The notes under the pieces: generated by a model | The model's input: the letters and a program-made list of their open reading frames with translations, nothing else | Told to the model about the DNA's origin: nothing | The model's database searches: none | Part shown: positions 1 to 9,801 of the stretch, piece by piece | How the letters are laid out: the number at the start of each line of letters is the position of its first letter | Numbering within the stretch: position 1 is the first letter of the stretch | Program-made: the position numbers and the translations under genes | Source of the DNA: JABSSA01 sp039960995 | GTDB taxonomy: Bacteria > Pseudomonadota > Alphaproteobacteria > Rhodobacterales > Rhodobacteraceae | Reading direction: 5' to 3' | DNA: 64,000 nt | Assembly (NCBI GenBank): GCA_039960995.1 | Contig: JBDVKF010000020.1 | Span: 9,055 to 73,054, forward strand

Positions 1-674
1 CCGCCGGTCAATGCGATGTCTAAAAGTCGATCTGTCACGGTTTCAATGGACTCGGTTTTTAGAACCATTTCCAGTATTGCAAAAGTGGCGTATTTGGTCA
101 GCCCGTCCGAACACAAAAGGAAGCGGTCGCCGGGGAAAACCTCGCCTCTGATCTTGTCGATCTCAAGGTCCTCACCTACGCCAACAGCACGCGTTATAGC
201 ATTGGATTGCGGGTGGTGTTCAGCCTCGTCCCAAGACATTTCTCCCGCAAGAACCAGTTCCGCGACTGTGGAATGATCCGTTGTCAGCATTTCAATGGCA
301 TCCGCCTGAAGCCGATAAAGCCTGCTGTCCCCCGCCCAAAATGCGGCAAAGTGGTTGCCTGCAAACGTCAAAGCAACCACCGTTGCGCCAATTGTAGTGC
401 CGCCGCGTCGCTCTGCTTCGTGGCGGATAGCCTTGTGGGCAGAATGCAAAGAGCTGCGCAGTCCACTCATCAGTTCCGCAGGTTCATCGCTGGGAGGCAT
501 GAGCGCCACGCAATCAACAACGGTTTGGGATGCAAAGTCTCCCGCATCATGACCACCCATGCCATCAGAGACGACCCAGATTTTTTGGTCAGGCAGCGAC
601 AAGATGCTGTCTTCGTTGACCTGGCGCTTTTTCCCAACATGGGTAGCCGCTGAGAAACGCAAACGTACAGTCAT
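1..674 (-). CDS. pppA: PP2C-type Ser/Thr phosphatase of the T6SS (PppA/Stp-like), 3' end outside window
   Basis: Reading leftwards from an ATG at 674, the frame stays open to the window edge (about 224 codons), so the C-terminus is missing. The PP2C metal-dependent phosphatase motifs appear in order: RQVNEDS (17-23), VSDGMGGHDAG (35-45), WAGDSRLY (113-120), NAITRAVG (158-165) and LLCSDGLTKY (186-195). The Asp residues in these motifs bind the two catalytic metals. In T6SS clusters this cytoplasmic enzyme removes phosphate from threonines set by a PpkA-type kinase and so resets the FHA-dependent switch; tagH lies upstream. The start codon overlaps the tagF stop as ATGA, so the two are translationally coupled. 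A kinase gene may lie just beyond the edge, but that is inference. Confidence 0.9.
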   Translation of the reverse strand, partial: MTVRLRFSAATHVGKKRQVNEDSILSLPDQKIWVVSDGMGGHDAGDFASQTVVDCVALMPPSDEPAELMSGLRSSLHSAHKAIRHEAERRGGTTIGATVVALTFAGNHFAAFWAGDSRLYRLQADAIEMLTTDHSTVAELVLAGEMSWDEAEHHPQSNAITRAVGVGEDLEIDKIRGEVFPGDRFLLCSDGLTKYATFAILEMVLKTESIETVTDRLLDIALTG

Positions 675-1345
675 GCAGTGCTTTCAACCGGAATTTGAGG
701 CCAGTCAGGGGACATCGGGTCCAAAAGCATCGCAAACTCTGCCATCGTTGGCAAGCCATTGCACCTTAGCAGTCGATGAACATTGCCCAGATCGCAGGAC
801 CAAATTGCTTTGTCCGGTTGACCAAGCGCTTGCGCGGCCAACGCAATCTCTGGCGCGATGTCGCCAGCGTAAGCCTGACCATCGAAAGCTGAGGTACAGG
901 ATATTTTAAGATCAATCTTGCTCAGCGCGGTTTCGAGGTCAGCCTTCGAGGTCTCGTTTTGCAAAGTGTCCAAAGCAATCGCTTCAAGCGATTCAAACAT
1001 CGCTCGATTTGTAAAATGCAGGTTAGGCAGATTGCTTGAGCTATGAGTTGCAACAAGTGTCAGCGGAAATTGCCGCCCCACACGATCAATCGATGGCATC
1101 CATACGCCGATCACCGGCGCGGAACTCGCTTGCCCGGCAGGCAGGCTAAATCGCCATAGAGGCGCTGACAGATAAGTCGCATCCCATCCAGCCTTCATAC
1201 GATCTTTGCCGTTCAGCATCGCGCTTTGCAGCCAATCGTCCCATGATGACGCAAAACCTTTGGGCGTATGAATGCGTACGAAATCGCCTAGCGCGGCTAT
1301 TTTACCAAAGGCTCCAAACCCCGCCATTAGAACGAAGACGGGCAT
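671..1345 (-). CDS. tagF: T6SS accessory protein TagF (ImpM family)
   Basis: A 224-aa cytoplasmic protein with the TagF/ImpM N-terminal signature (FGAFGKIAALGDFVR, about residues 10-24, then a WDDWLQ segment). In other species TagF represses the T6SS post-translationally and works alongside the PpkA/PppA/FHA pathway. The start lies 19 bases inside the end of tssM, and the stop overlaps the pppA start by four bases, which is tight operon packing. Length is normal for the family. Some species fuse TagF and PppA into one protein; here they are separate but coupled. Confidence 0.88.
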   Translation of the reverse strand: MPVFVLMAGFGAFGKIAALGDFVRIHTPKGFASSWDDWLQSAMLNGKDRMKAGWDATYLSAPLWRFSLPAGQASSAPVIGVWMPSIDRVGRQFPLTLVATHSSSNLPNLHFTNRAMFESLEAIALDTLQNETSKADLETALSKIDLKISCTSAFDGQAYAGDIAPEIALAAQALGQPDKAIWSCDLGNVHRLLRCNGLPTMAEFAMLLDPMSPDWPQIPVESTA

Positions 1346-4300
1346 TTAAAGGCCTGCAGAGCAGGCAATGCGAAGGGATTAAAGACTGAGGTCGATTGCA
1401 GCTTGAAGACGGCAGCCCGTCCACCAACATTGAAAATCACCAATGAACGATCCGCGGCAGAGGTGCTGCGCAATTCAGCCGTGTCGAGCAACCGAAACAA
1501 AGCCCACGGACCATTGCGGCGCAGCACATTGCTGGTGCCATCGATGATGGGTTGAAACACAACCGCCCCCTGCCCTACACCGCCCGGCCATTTGAAAGCA
1601 GCAGCGCGCAAGGCCTCGCCATGCCGATACACAAGTGTTTCACCGTTGACTTCAAGCGTGACCTCTTGCGCACGTTCATCCAAGGAAAAAGGTTCCATTT
1701 GGAACGTCACATCTGGATCCGGTCCACCCGCAAAGAACGTATCGCGGATTTGCGAGGCGTATTGGAATTGCAGCAGCACCGCATCGGAAATGCCCAGATC
1801 GGTTTCATTGACAGTCTTCCATTTCCACGGGCGTGATCGCGTATCCACATACTCACGCAGGTGGGTGTTGAAAAAGCCATCGATCATGCCGTTGGGCGCG
1901 AAAAGACGTTTGAAATCGGCGATCCCAACTTCTGTCTCTGCGCTGCGGTTCAAAGGATAACGGTTGCTAAGCGCTTGCTGGCACGTCGGCAGCACTTCAG
2001 ATTTCCAAAGCGAGTCAATCGAAGCGCGCGTGCCAGTCGCTGTGATACCGGAAGACCCAGAGGTGATCTGCGTGGACCAACGGCGCAAAGGCTGTGGCAA
2101 AGTTTCGGAAAACTCGCGGAACCGGATGATCGCTGTCGAATCGTCCGTGGCCGCCCCGTCCCCATTCTGCAAGGACTGCAATTCGCGGGACACTTCGACG
2201 AGGATGCTCAGATAATTGTCGATCGTCGAAGGTTGTTGATCAACCCGTTCGGTAATCTGGTGCAATTGCTCAAAGCGATCTTCAACTTCTTGTCCCGGAG
2301 CAGGCGGTTCAGCGTTTGCTGATCCTCCGCCGCCAGTTTGCGATTGCATCAGTTCGAAAACGCGGCGTTGGCGTTGGCTCAGCCGATCCGTCAGTTCTTG
2401 AGTCAACAGAACGCCGGCTCCGCCAGTGACCGCATCCGCGGCACCTTCGGGCAAAGCTTCCGCCAGCCCCTCGGCCTGAGGGGGGACAGTCAGTTTTGTT
2501 TCTTCTGCCACTGTTTCAAGGATGTTTGAGATCGGGGAAGAACTTTGCGATAGGACCTGAGTAATCTCAACCGCATGGCGCAAATTTTCCAATGGGATAA
2601 TATCGGCATCCCCCAAAAGCTCTTCGTAATGCGCCAGATAATCGGTGTAATAAAGATCAAGAACGTCGCGACTGAGGAAGGCCAGATCAAGCTCCGAAAG
2701 ACCTTCGCTGTTTTCTGTCGGCAATACCCAAGCCTCTTCGGTCGCTCGCGCTTCGACGCTAAGCGCTTCATCTAAGAATACTGTATGGAAGCCTTTGCGC
2801 GTGAAAATACCCGGTATGCCTTCGCTAAGCGCCGCACCCGAAGATCGCACGATAGCACGATCCAGATTGGCACCACCGATACTGGTCAAGCGAAATACGC
2901 TTAGCTCGCTACTGGTCGCAGCGGGCGACGATATAATCCCATTGTAAAGACGTCTGGCCAAAGGCAGATCGGACAGAAGATCGCGAATTTGTTCGATTAA
3001 AGGACCATTGAGTTCAATAGTGTCCATTGGTTGCGCCAAAAGCTCTTTCAGGTGGCCATCAAGATCCGCCCGCAAAGCCGCGCGGTCATTCCCCCGATAT
3101 GCGACATCCCAATCCAACGAGGTCCATTCGGTGATCAGATTCTGATCCATCGGTCCTTGCTTGCCAAGCATCAGATACACTTTGAGCGCTTCAAACAGGA
3201 ACTCGCGGTTGTTCATATTGGCTTGCATCTGATCTTCTAGACGCAGCAAAATACGCGGCAAGAACAGCTCGTTCAAAGCCCTCTGATAAGTCTGGATGGC
3301 TTGGTTGCCGACAACCCCACCCTGATACAGGCCGAACCCAAGGCCGCTGTTGTTCCGGGTGACGTCACCGACCGGGTTGCCGGGGATATCGCGCAAAAGG
3401 TTCAATGCGGGAACGACCCCCGGAAGGTCGCTGTCTTTCACCGGGTTGTTTTCGATCGCGCTTGAAGCCGTGCGGAATTGGTCGACCTTGTCAGCGGCCT
3501 CAGCGATCAGATCAGAATTGCCTAAGTAGCTTCGTGCCCAAAACCCACCAAGCCCAAGACCGGCAACAACAGCCGCGGCAATGGCGGTGCGTTTGGTCCA
3601 TCTATAGCGACGTTCGACTTTGTCATCCGCGCTCACCATGCCTGCTTCGGAAAAGATCACATCTTCAAAAAGACGGGTCAGAAAGAAGGATCGGCCAGAG
3701 CCGCGCCCCGATCCAATCGCTTGGCGTCCGATGCCAAAAGTGCGTGCCATTCCCATCATCAAACGGTCAATTGGCGCACCTTCTTGCGTGCCAGACGTGA
3801 AATAGACGCCGCGCAAAAGGTGGCGATCTTCATACCGGTTTTCTTGAAAAATCTGATTGAGAAACCCTTTCGCCGTGCTGCGTACACTCGCCACTTGCGA
3901 TGGGAAACTTGCGATCAAGCTGCGTCGTTGAGGATCAATTTCATGCTGCATAATCTCCAGCGAATGTGCGTTCAGCTGATTCAAGAGACCGGTGAATTCT
4001 TCGTCCAGCGCGTCTATGGCCGCCGCTTGCGATTTATTCTTTTTCGGCAATGGCAGGGTAAAACCCCAAACTTGTTCACGGTCATCTTTACTGAGCGCGT
4101 CAAAAAATTCGGTGAAACCAACCATAAGGTCAGACTTGGTGAACAGCACATAAACAGGAAAACGCACACCAAGCTTTTCGCGCAGTTCTTTCAAACGGCG
4201 ACTGATTGCAGCAGCGTGATTGGATTGGGTCTCTTCGTCCTGCATCGAAAGATCAGACAGGGAAATAGCCACAATCGCCCCGTTTATTGGTTGTCTCTTG

Positions 4301-4938
4301 CGGTGCTTTTTCAACAGGTTGAGAAAGCCAAGCCAGCCACCATTATCTTCATCCGCGTCACTGTCTTGCGTCGTATAACGCCCTGCGGTGTCGATCATCA
4401 CGGCATTGTCGGTGAACCACCAATCGCAATTCCTAGTTCCACCAACGCCGCCAATCGCTTCTTTTCCCAACGTGTCGGCCAATGGAAAGTTGAGGCCTGA
4501 GTTAACGATCGCTGTCGTCTTTCCAGCCCCCGGAGGGCCGATCATGACATACCACGGCAACTCATAAAGACTGCGACGGCCGAGCTTGGATTTGCGCAAC
4601 GCGCCCATTGCTTCTTTGAGTTTGCCTTTAAGCTCAGACAGTTCCGCAATAACAAATTCGTCGTCAACATCCGCTGTCGTCGTGTCAGCGGTTTCAACGA
4701 TATCTTCTGTCATTTCCTTGTCTTTGCGGCCTTTCCTTATGACAATGATTAATATCATCGTCAGCGCCAGCAAAGCTATGACGCCTAGAGTAATCATTAT
4801 GGCAATCGCTGACTCCCAAGGCCGGGTTTCACCGATGGCGATATGAGGCCCGAGAAACCAAACCAAAAGAGAAAAGGCAATCGCCACCATGATCGTAATT
4901 GAGATGCCGGATCCCAAAGCTCTGAGCACAGATTTCAT
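1327..4938 (-). CDS. tssM: T6SS inner-membrane complex protein TssM (IcmF family)
   Basis: A 1203-aa IcmF-type protein. Two hydrophobic segments (about 12-30 and 44-67) are followed by a cytoplasmic NTPase domain with Walker A GPPGAGKTT (134-142) and a Walker B-like AVMIDTAGRY (179-188). A third hydrophobic segment near 450-470 leads to the long periplasmic region that contacts the outer membrane complex. TssM forms the membrane channel with TssL. The upstream tssL stop overlaps this start as TGATG, and the end overlaps tagF by 19 bases. Length is typical. Walker A looks intact, so ATP binding is possible, though in some species it is dispensable. Confidence 0.95.
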   Translation of the reverse strand: MKSVLRALGSGISITIMVAIAFSLLVWFLGPHIAIGETRPWESAIAIMITLGVIALLALTMILIIVIRKGRKDKEMTEDIVETADTTTADVDDEFVIAELSELKGKLKEAMGALRKSKLGRRSLYELPWYVMIGPPGAGKTTAIVNSGLNFPLADTLGKEAIGGVGGTRNCDWWFTDNAVMIDTAGRYTTQDSDADEDNGGWLGFLNLLKKHRKRQPINGAIVAISLSDLSMQDEETQSNHAAAISRRLKELREKLGVRFPVYVLFTKSDLMVGFTEFFDALSKDDREQVWGFTLPLPKKNKSQAAAIDALDEEFTGLLNQLNAHSLEIMQHEIDPQRRSLIASFPSQVASVRSTAKGFLNQIFQENRYEDRHLLRGVYFTSGTQEGAPIDRLMMGMARTFGIGRQAIGSGRGSGRSFFLTRLFEDVIFSEAGMVSADDKVERRYRWTKRTAIAAAVVAGLGLGGFWARSYLGNSDLIAEAADKVDQFRTASSAIENNPVKDSDLPGVVPALNLLRDIPGNPVGDVTRNNSGLGFGLYQGGVVGNQAIQTYQRALNELFLPRILLRLEDQMQANMNNREFLFEALKVYLMLGKQGPMDQNLITEWTSLDWDVAYRGNDRAALRADLDGHLKELLAQPMDTIELNGPLIEQIRDLLSDLPLARRLYNGIISSPAATSSELSVFRLTSIGGANLDRAIVRSSGAALSEGIPGIFTRKGFHTVFLDEALSVEARATEEAWVLPTENSEGLSELDLAFLSRDVLDLYYTDYLAHYEELLGDADIIPLENLRHAVEITQVLSQSSSPISNILETVAEETKLTVPPQAEGLAEALPEGAADAVTGGAGVLLTQELTDRLSQRQRRVFELMQSQTGGGGSANAEPPAPGQEVEDRFEQLHQITERVDQQPSTIDNYLSILVEVSRELQSLQNGDGAATDDSTAIIRFREFSETLPQPLRRWSTQITSGSSGITATGTRASIDSLWKSEVLPTCQQALSNRYPLNRSAETEVGIADFKRLFAPNGMIDGFFNTHLREYVDTRSRPWKWKTVNETDLGISDAVLLQFQYASQIRDTFFAGGPDPDVTFQMEPFSLDERAQEVTLEVNGETLVYRHGEALRAAAFKWPGGVGQGAVVFQPIIDGTSNVLRRNGPWALFRLLDTAELRSTSAADRSLVIFNVGGRAAVFKLQSTSVFNPFALPALQAFKCPSSF

Positions 4939-6311
4939 CAGTTCGCCACCTCTCTGACCAGTAAGATCTCGATGCGACGGTTCTTGGCGCGACCTTCACG
5001 GGTTTCGTTGCTGGCAATCGGCTCTTTGTCACCACGTGCCTGGGCCTGAATGCGACTTTCATCATCAAGCTGGCTGGCCAGCTTTCGTGTCACTGATTCA
5101 GCACGAGCAAGGGAAAGTTCCATATTTGATCCAAAGCGCGATGATGATCCAACCGGGATACTGTCAGAATGGCCAACAACAATCACTTGTCCCGCCTGCC
5201 CGTTCAGCGCCTGCGCAACACGCGAAATAGGTACGTCAAAGGTTGATTGAAGCGAATCTGCACCGGGCGCAAACATACCAGAGCCTGCAAGGCGAATGGT
5301 GATCGTTTGATTGTCTTGGAACAACTCAACGACGCGTTCGGTGATCTCTTCTTCCAAAAAGCCCTCTACCTCCGTGAACTGGTTTATCGGTGGTGCAGGC
5401 GGTGGCGGTGGCGGTGGTGCGCGTCTGAACAGCGTGGCCGGAACCCCAGCCGTCAGCACAGACATTTGACCATTCACGCGCTCTGTCGAACGATCCAAAA
5501 GCATATTGAGCGACAGGAATGTGACCGTCGCCAGCGCCGCAACAACACCAGCGGTGATCCAGACGGGTTTCCAGATTGACAAAACACGGTGCGGAACCTG
5601 CAGCCCTTCCCAGTTTGGAGACAGACCTCGTTCGATTTCGCTGCGTTGAGCGCGGATCGTGCGCGCAAGGCCTGCGCGGATTTGCATATGCTTGTCCGAA
5701 CCGTTGGCTTCGACCCGAAGGCGGCCTTCGAACCCAAGTGACAGACACAAATACAGGAATTCAAGCAAGACGATGTTTTTCCCCGGACTCTGTTCTAAGC
5801 GAGCCAGAAGATCAAAGAACCGGTCACCGCCGACGTTTTCTTTGTGAAAAGTGCTGACCATGGACTGTTGTGACCAGCTGCTTTCACTGCCCCAAGGCGT
5901 ATTCAACACAACGTCATCAAGCGTCGCGCAAATAGCATAACGCGCGACCTTAACGTCTTGATTGGGGATGCCGTCCGTCAAAGCGCGGGATTCAAAATTC
6001 CGGATCTCTGCAACAACGGACCGGCGCAGCTGATCCGCTTCCATATGTTGCGCACGGTTGCGAATACGGCTGATCAAAGAAAATAAGGTCGAGGCGGCCG
6101 CGTTCAGCCGGTTCATACCCGTCATCCCCTGTTCGACCTTAGACTCAGACGATGAGCTTTCGTCGGGAATCGTGTCAACTGGGGCTGGCGATTGCGAAGG
6201 TTGCTGAGCAGCAGCAGTAGGAGTAGCAACAGATAACCGCCCACCGGGGTTGGGCTTAATTACCGTCTTTTCGGCATCATCTGGTTCGGCAAATGGATCG
6301 TCGCTGGCCAT
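4938..6311 (-). CDS. tssL: T6SS protein TssL with C-terminal OmpA-like peptidoglycan-binding domain
   Basis: A 457-aa protein. An acidic, low-complexity N-terminus (1-70) is followed by the DotU/IcmH cytoplasmic domain (about 75-250), one transmembrane helix (about 252-274), a proline run (eight prolines with one alanine, near 296-305) and an OmpA/MotB-type domain (about 325-455). That domain carries GHSDSIPVG, LSLARAESV and NRRIEILL motifs typical of diaminopimelate binding. TssL anchors the T6SS membrane complex. The OmpA extension makes this a specialised TssL that can grip the cell wall directly, which may matter because no tssJ gene is seen here. One base is shared with the tssM start. 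Confidence 0.93.
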   Translation of the reverse strand: MASDDPFAEPDDAEKTVIKPNPGGRLSVATPTAAAQQPSQSPAPVDTIPDESSSSESKVEQGMTGMNRLNAAASTLFSLISRIRNRAQHMEADQLRRSVVAEIRNFESRALTDGIPNQDVKVARYAICATLDDVVLNTPWGSESSWSQQSMVSTFHKENVGGDRFFDLLARLEQSPGKNIVLLEFLYLCLSLGFEGRLRVEANGSDKHMQIRAGLARTIRAQRSEIERGLSPNWEGLQVPHRVLSIWKPVWITAGVVAALATVTFLSLNMLLDRSTERVNGQMSVLTAGVPATLFRRAPPPPPPPAPPINQFTEVEGFLEEEITERVVELFQDNQTITIRLAGSGMFAPGADSLQSTFDVPISRVAQALNGQAGQVIVVGHSDSIPVGSSSRFGSNMELSLARAESVTRKLASQLDDESRIQAQARGDKEPIASNETREGRAKNRRIEILLVREVAN

Positions 6312-6318
6312 ACTGTCC

Positions 6319-7659
6319 CTATCCTTGCCTGATCGCCCAGAGTTCCATCTTCAGCCCGGGAAATTCTCCCGAGACATGAACCGCAACTCCACCAGAGGTC
6401 GACATCTTGCCCCAATACGCACTTTCGGCATCAAGCTCGAAATAGACAACACCCGCGTGATACGGGATTTGGCGCGGTGCCACGGGAAGTGGACGCATCG
6501 GGATGCCTGGAAGGGCCGAATTCACAAGCTGTCGGATCTCTTCCACAGGCCCAATCTTAGATTGATTGGCGAAGTGACGGCGCACGTTTTCGGCTGGGGC
6601 GTCAGATTGAACCGACAGAACAAAACCAGCTGACGACAGCAGCTTGCGATCCGCAATCAGTCCGACACTGATGCCATATTTGCGCGGTTCCAATGGAATG
6701 GACAGCGCAGTTTGCTCCAGCACGGATGATAGATACTGACGCAACAGTTTGATCACTGGCTTAAACGTGTCCGTCAGATTGGCATGGGCGTATTCCGGAA
6801 ATGCGGGCGGGATTTTCTCATTCGCCATAAAGGTCGAAAGCTCTCCGGCCAGCCCAATTGCCATACGATAAAGCGCTTCTGGATGGGTGTTTTCGACCTG
6901 CGCCATATGGCCAATCACTGGCTGGATACGGTTAACGCACATCAGCAAAAGAAAGTCCGAAATTTCTGCCGCACCTTTCGTGCCACTGCCTTCAGACAGA
7001 CGACCGGCAAGGGCTGTTTTTCGGTGGTTTAAAAGCCCGTCGAGTTCTTGCAAAAATCCCGAAAGCGTCGAAGCCGCACGCACATCAAGACAAGACGGGA
7101 TGAAAGATTTGTCTAACACAACCTCTTTATCCGCCTTCACTTCGATGATTTTGGCAATTGGAATGCAAAGCCGGTCAGAGAGATCATCAACCTCTAGCGC
7201 GAATTGCAAACGCATTTTGCCCACGCCCATTGTCACCGATTTCTTGCCAGTGCCAACAACGTCTGTGATTTCCAGCTCAGATGGCCGTAACCGCGTGCCA
7301 GAAAGTTCTGCACCCGTCATATCAACTTCTGATGCGCCCTGCCTGCGCTGCGGGACAGTCAGATAAACCACACAATCCTTGATCCCATCAGAGACCTCCA
7401 AAGACGGCGGATGGTCTTCATGGCTTGGGATCCGAAACACCGTTCCGTCTTGGGTCAGCCCACTCGCGGATTTGATGGCGAATTGACCAACTTTCAAAAC
7501 CTCTTCGTCGATCTCAAGTTCGTTGACGCCCCAAACATAAGGGCCCATGCGTCGGGCAAGCCCTCCAACCAAACCTTCCGTATAACGGTCAGCCTGTTGA
7601 AAGTGATGCGGCTGCAAAAACAGTCCTTCGCTCCAAAGAACCTTACTGTCCCAAGACAT
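6319..7659 (-). CDS. tssK: T6SS baseplate protein TssK
   Basis: A 446-aa protein with the TssK opening (VLWSEGLFLQPHHFQQADRY near residues 7-26) and normal family length. TssK trimers link the T6SS baseplate (TssE/F/G) to the cytoplasmic part of the membrane complex (TssL/TssM). It lies between tagH and tssL, seven bases before the tssL start, as is usual. No odd features. Confidence 0.94.
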   Translation of the reverse strand: MSWDSKVLWSEGLFLQPHHFQQADRYTEGLVGGLARRMGPYVWGVNELEIDEEVLKVGQFAIKSASGLTQDGTVFRIPSHEDHPPSLEVSDGIKDCVVYLTVPQRRQGASEVDMTGAELSGTRLRPSELEITDVVGTGKKSVTMGVGKMRLQFALEVDDLSDRLCIPIAKIIEVKADKEVVLDKSFIPSCLDVRAASTLSGFLQELDGLLNHRKTALAGRLSEGSGTKGAAEISDFLLLMCVNRIQPVIGHMAQVENTHPEALYRMAIGLAGELSTFMANEKIPPAFPEYAHANLTDTFKPVIKLLRQYLSSVLEQTALSIPLEPRKYGISVGLIADRKLLSSAGFVLSVQSDAPAENVRRHFANQSKIGPVEEIRQLVNSALPGIPMRPLPVAPRQIPYHAGVVYFELDAESAYWGKMSTSGGVAVHVSGEFPGLKMELWAIRQG

Positions 7660-7683
7660 GTGCCGGACCTTTCGTCAAATACG

Positions 7684-9117
7684 TCATTTCAGTTTATCCA
7701 GTTGTGCTTGGTAGGCTTTGGCGAATTCCTTGGCAAAGAGCTCTTGGAAATCGTTTTCCGCTTGATCCGCGATTTCCGAATACATCTGTTCGTAGATTTC
7801 CCAATAGCGTGCTTTCTTGCCCTTAAGAACAGAGCCAAGACCACCGCCAACCTTAATCTTTTCTTCTAATTTTGCAGGATCCAGTTTGGTTAGCACCCCT
7901 TTCAATGCAGCTTCCATTCCAGTGATCGTCGCAACCTCATGTGACTTCACATCTTGCATTGCTTGTTCAGCAGCATCGATTGCATCAAGATACCCCTTGG
8001 CCGATGGACGCACGATGGCTTCGATCGCTTGATCAGGGCTAACAGAGAATTTTAACGGGTTATTCCCACCAGATCGGATCATTGTTTGTTCGATCCGAAA
8101 CTCAGACTTGATCGAGCTCCGCGTCATCAAAACTTCGCGCATGCCTTCGATCAGGATGCGCGACACATGCCCCATTCGGGACAGCGTCGATGTCAATTCT
8201 TCGTCCGGAATATTAAGGTCTTCTGCACCTAGGGCTTTCAGGAACGCCCGCGCAGCCGCATCATCGACCTGCGATTTTGGTGTCGGCTCTGGTTCCGCTG
8301 GCGGTTGTGCAACGACATTTTGCGGAACAACGGTCGGCTGATCAGCTTCGACCGCCGCCGGTTCTGGATCAAGATTTGGGTTACCCAAAGGATCGGCACC
8401 ACCACCATCATCAGGTTTGAAAAAATCGTCATCCCAGTCATCTGGAATGGATCCCATCGTCGCGCTTGGCGGCGTGAATTGATCCTGAGTTCCGGCATTA
8501 TGGGCCGCGACGCTGCCTCCTTGCCCTTCCAATGGATCGGCCGCCCGTTTCGCAAATGGGTCGTCCTCGCCAAGTGGCGGCAACAGGCCGTCTTCGCCCA
8601 ATTGCTCTACCGAAACGCTATTGGGACCTTTGGGTCCGCCTTCCTCGCCCAGCAGATCATCAAGGAAATCGGCACCGCCGGGATCCATCGGAGCATCCAA
8701 AAGGTCATCGAATGCAGCCGCGCCGACTTTGGCATCACCTTGCGTTATCTTTTCCTCCGCAACAGGTTCTGCAAGGATTTGGGCCGTGCTACCCGCCGCC
8801 GCGATCTTCACTTGGATTTCGTAAGGTCCGATGGTCAGAATATCGCCGTCATTCAATGGGGTAGAAACATTGCCAAGTGCAAGCTTACCGTAGTTCAGGA
8901 AAGTCCCGTTGGTGGACATATCGACAACGATAATATTCCCGTTGTGATCTTCGATGGCGCAATGCCGTTTTGACAGCATCTTATCAGGATCGGGTAAAAC
9001 AAGATCGTTTTCATTCCCACGACCAACCGTCAAGCTAGTCCCCCGCATTTCTACTGGGTCCCCACTTCCGGGAATGCTCCCGGTAGATTGAAAATGTAGC
9101 ACGACAGTTGTGGTCAT
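7684..9117 (-). CDS. tagH: T6SS-associated FHA-domain protein TagH/Fha
   Basis: A 477-aa protein with an N-terminal forkhead-associated domain (about 1-110). It has the phosphothreonine-binding motifs VGRGNENDLVL, SKRHC and STNGTFLN. An acidic Pro/Gly-rich linker (about 115-285) joins it to a helical C-terminal TagH domain (about 285-477). FHA proteins read threonine phosphorylation by PpkA-type kinases and trigger T6SS assembly; the cluster also has the matching phosphatase gene (pppA) and tagF. It lies between the DUF6931 gene and tssK. Confidence 0.9.
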   Translation of the reverse strand: MTTTVVLHFQSTGSIPGSGDPVEMRGTSLTVGRGNENDLVLPDPDKMLSKRHCAIEDHNGNIIVVDMSTNGTFLNYGKLALGNVSTPLNDGDILTIGPYEIQVKIAAAGSTAQILAEPVAEEKITQGDAKVGAAAFDDLLDAPMDPGGADFLDDLLGEEGGPKGPNSVSVEQLGEDGLLPPLGEDDPFAKRAADPLEGQGGSVAAHNAGTQDQFTPPSATMGSIPDDWDDDFFKPDDGGGADPLGNPNLDPEPAAVEADQPTVVPQNVVAQPPAEPEPTPKSQVDDAAARAFLKALGAEDLNIPDEELTSTLSRMGHVSRILIEGMREVLMTRSSIKSEFRIEQTMIRSGGNNPLKFSVSPDQAIEAIVRPSAKGYLDAIDAAEQAMQDVKSHEVATITGMEAALKGVLTKLDPAKLEEKIKVGGGLGSVLKGKKARYWEIYEQMYSEIADQAENDFQELFAKEFAKAYQAQLDKLK

Positions 9118-9159
9118 AGTTGGTTTTTGATCCGATTAATATTGGTTAGCGACAAAGTC

Positions 9160-9792
9160 TTATCTGGTCGCCAGCTCTTCTTCTTCTGGCTCTGGAGGCT
9201 CCAACGGTTGGGGCGGTGGCGGTTCCACTTTGCCATTCCCACCGCGCGCAATATCGAGCGCTCGTTCCAAAACCAATTGCAATTGAGCAAGCGGATCGAC
9301 GGCATCACTTAGGGTCAGCATGTTGACGCCGAATACGCAACTTCCCAAGGCCCCAGCTGGCGCTTCTAAGTCTTTCATTTGATCAGATGTACCCAAATTA
9401 CCGGGCGCATAAAGTGCCGCTGTCGCTACCAATTTGGTATCATCATCTGTATCAGCCGCTTCAATCGCAGCCTCGATGGCTTTTCGATTGTCTTCGCTTG
9501 GTTCAAAAACCCACTTTTCTGACGCAGTGAGGCAAGGCGTTTCCTTTCCAGCCGTTATGTCGCGGCCTGCCAAACACGCCCACCACACAGCTTCGCGCGG
9601 CGGCAGTGAGACTGACATCAAGCGGATCATGTCAATCCAACCAAGGTCTTTAGCCAAAGCATTTAAGACGGTCGGAACATCCGCATTCGCAGGCGTCGAA
9701 GGTGGTGCAGAAAGTTTCGCTGAGCCTGCAGCCAAAAGGCGCAAAGCAGGCACTTGCGGAAGCTTTTTTAATCCGGCGTAACGTTTGTACAT
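9160..9792 (-). CDS. DUF6931 family protein in the T6SS operon
   Basis: A 210-aa soluble protein recalled as a DUF6931-type protein that accompanies alphaproteobacterial T6SS loci; its function is unknown. A conserved-looking segment with WIDMIRLMSVSLPPREAVWW lies near residues 52-71, followed by a helical region. The C-terminus (about 190-210) is Pro/Glu-rich and disordered. It lies 10 bases after vgrG and 43 bases before tagH, in the same operon. No signal peptide or membrane segment is visible. The family name is from memory and not searched; a VgrG- or FHA-linked accessory role is only a positional guess. Confidence 0.7.
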   Translation of the reverse strand: MYKRYAGLKKLPQVPALRLLAAGSAKLSAPPSTPANADVPTVLNALAKDLGWIDMIRLMSVSLPPREAVWWACLAGRDITAGKETPCLTASEKWVFEPSEDNRKAIEAAIEAADTDDDTKLVATAALYAPGNLGTSDQMKDLEAPAGALGSCVFGVNMLTLSDAVDPLAQLQLVLERALDIARGGNGKVEPPPPQPLEPPEPEEEELATR

Positions 9793-9801
9793 TCTAGCAC
9801 C

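Noticed and set aside
3721..4500. A 259-codon plus-strand open frame opposite tssM
   Set aside because: It is antisense to a clear tssM and has no recognisable product. Long shadow frames are common in this composition, as also at 14738-15682 (opposite clpV) and 10570-11511 (opposite vgrG).
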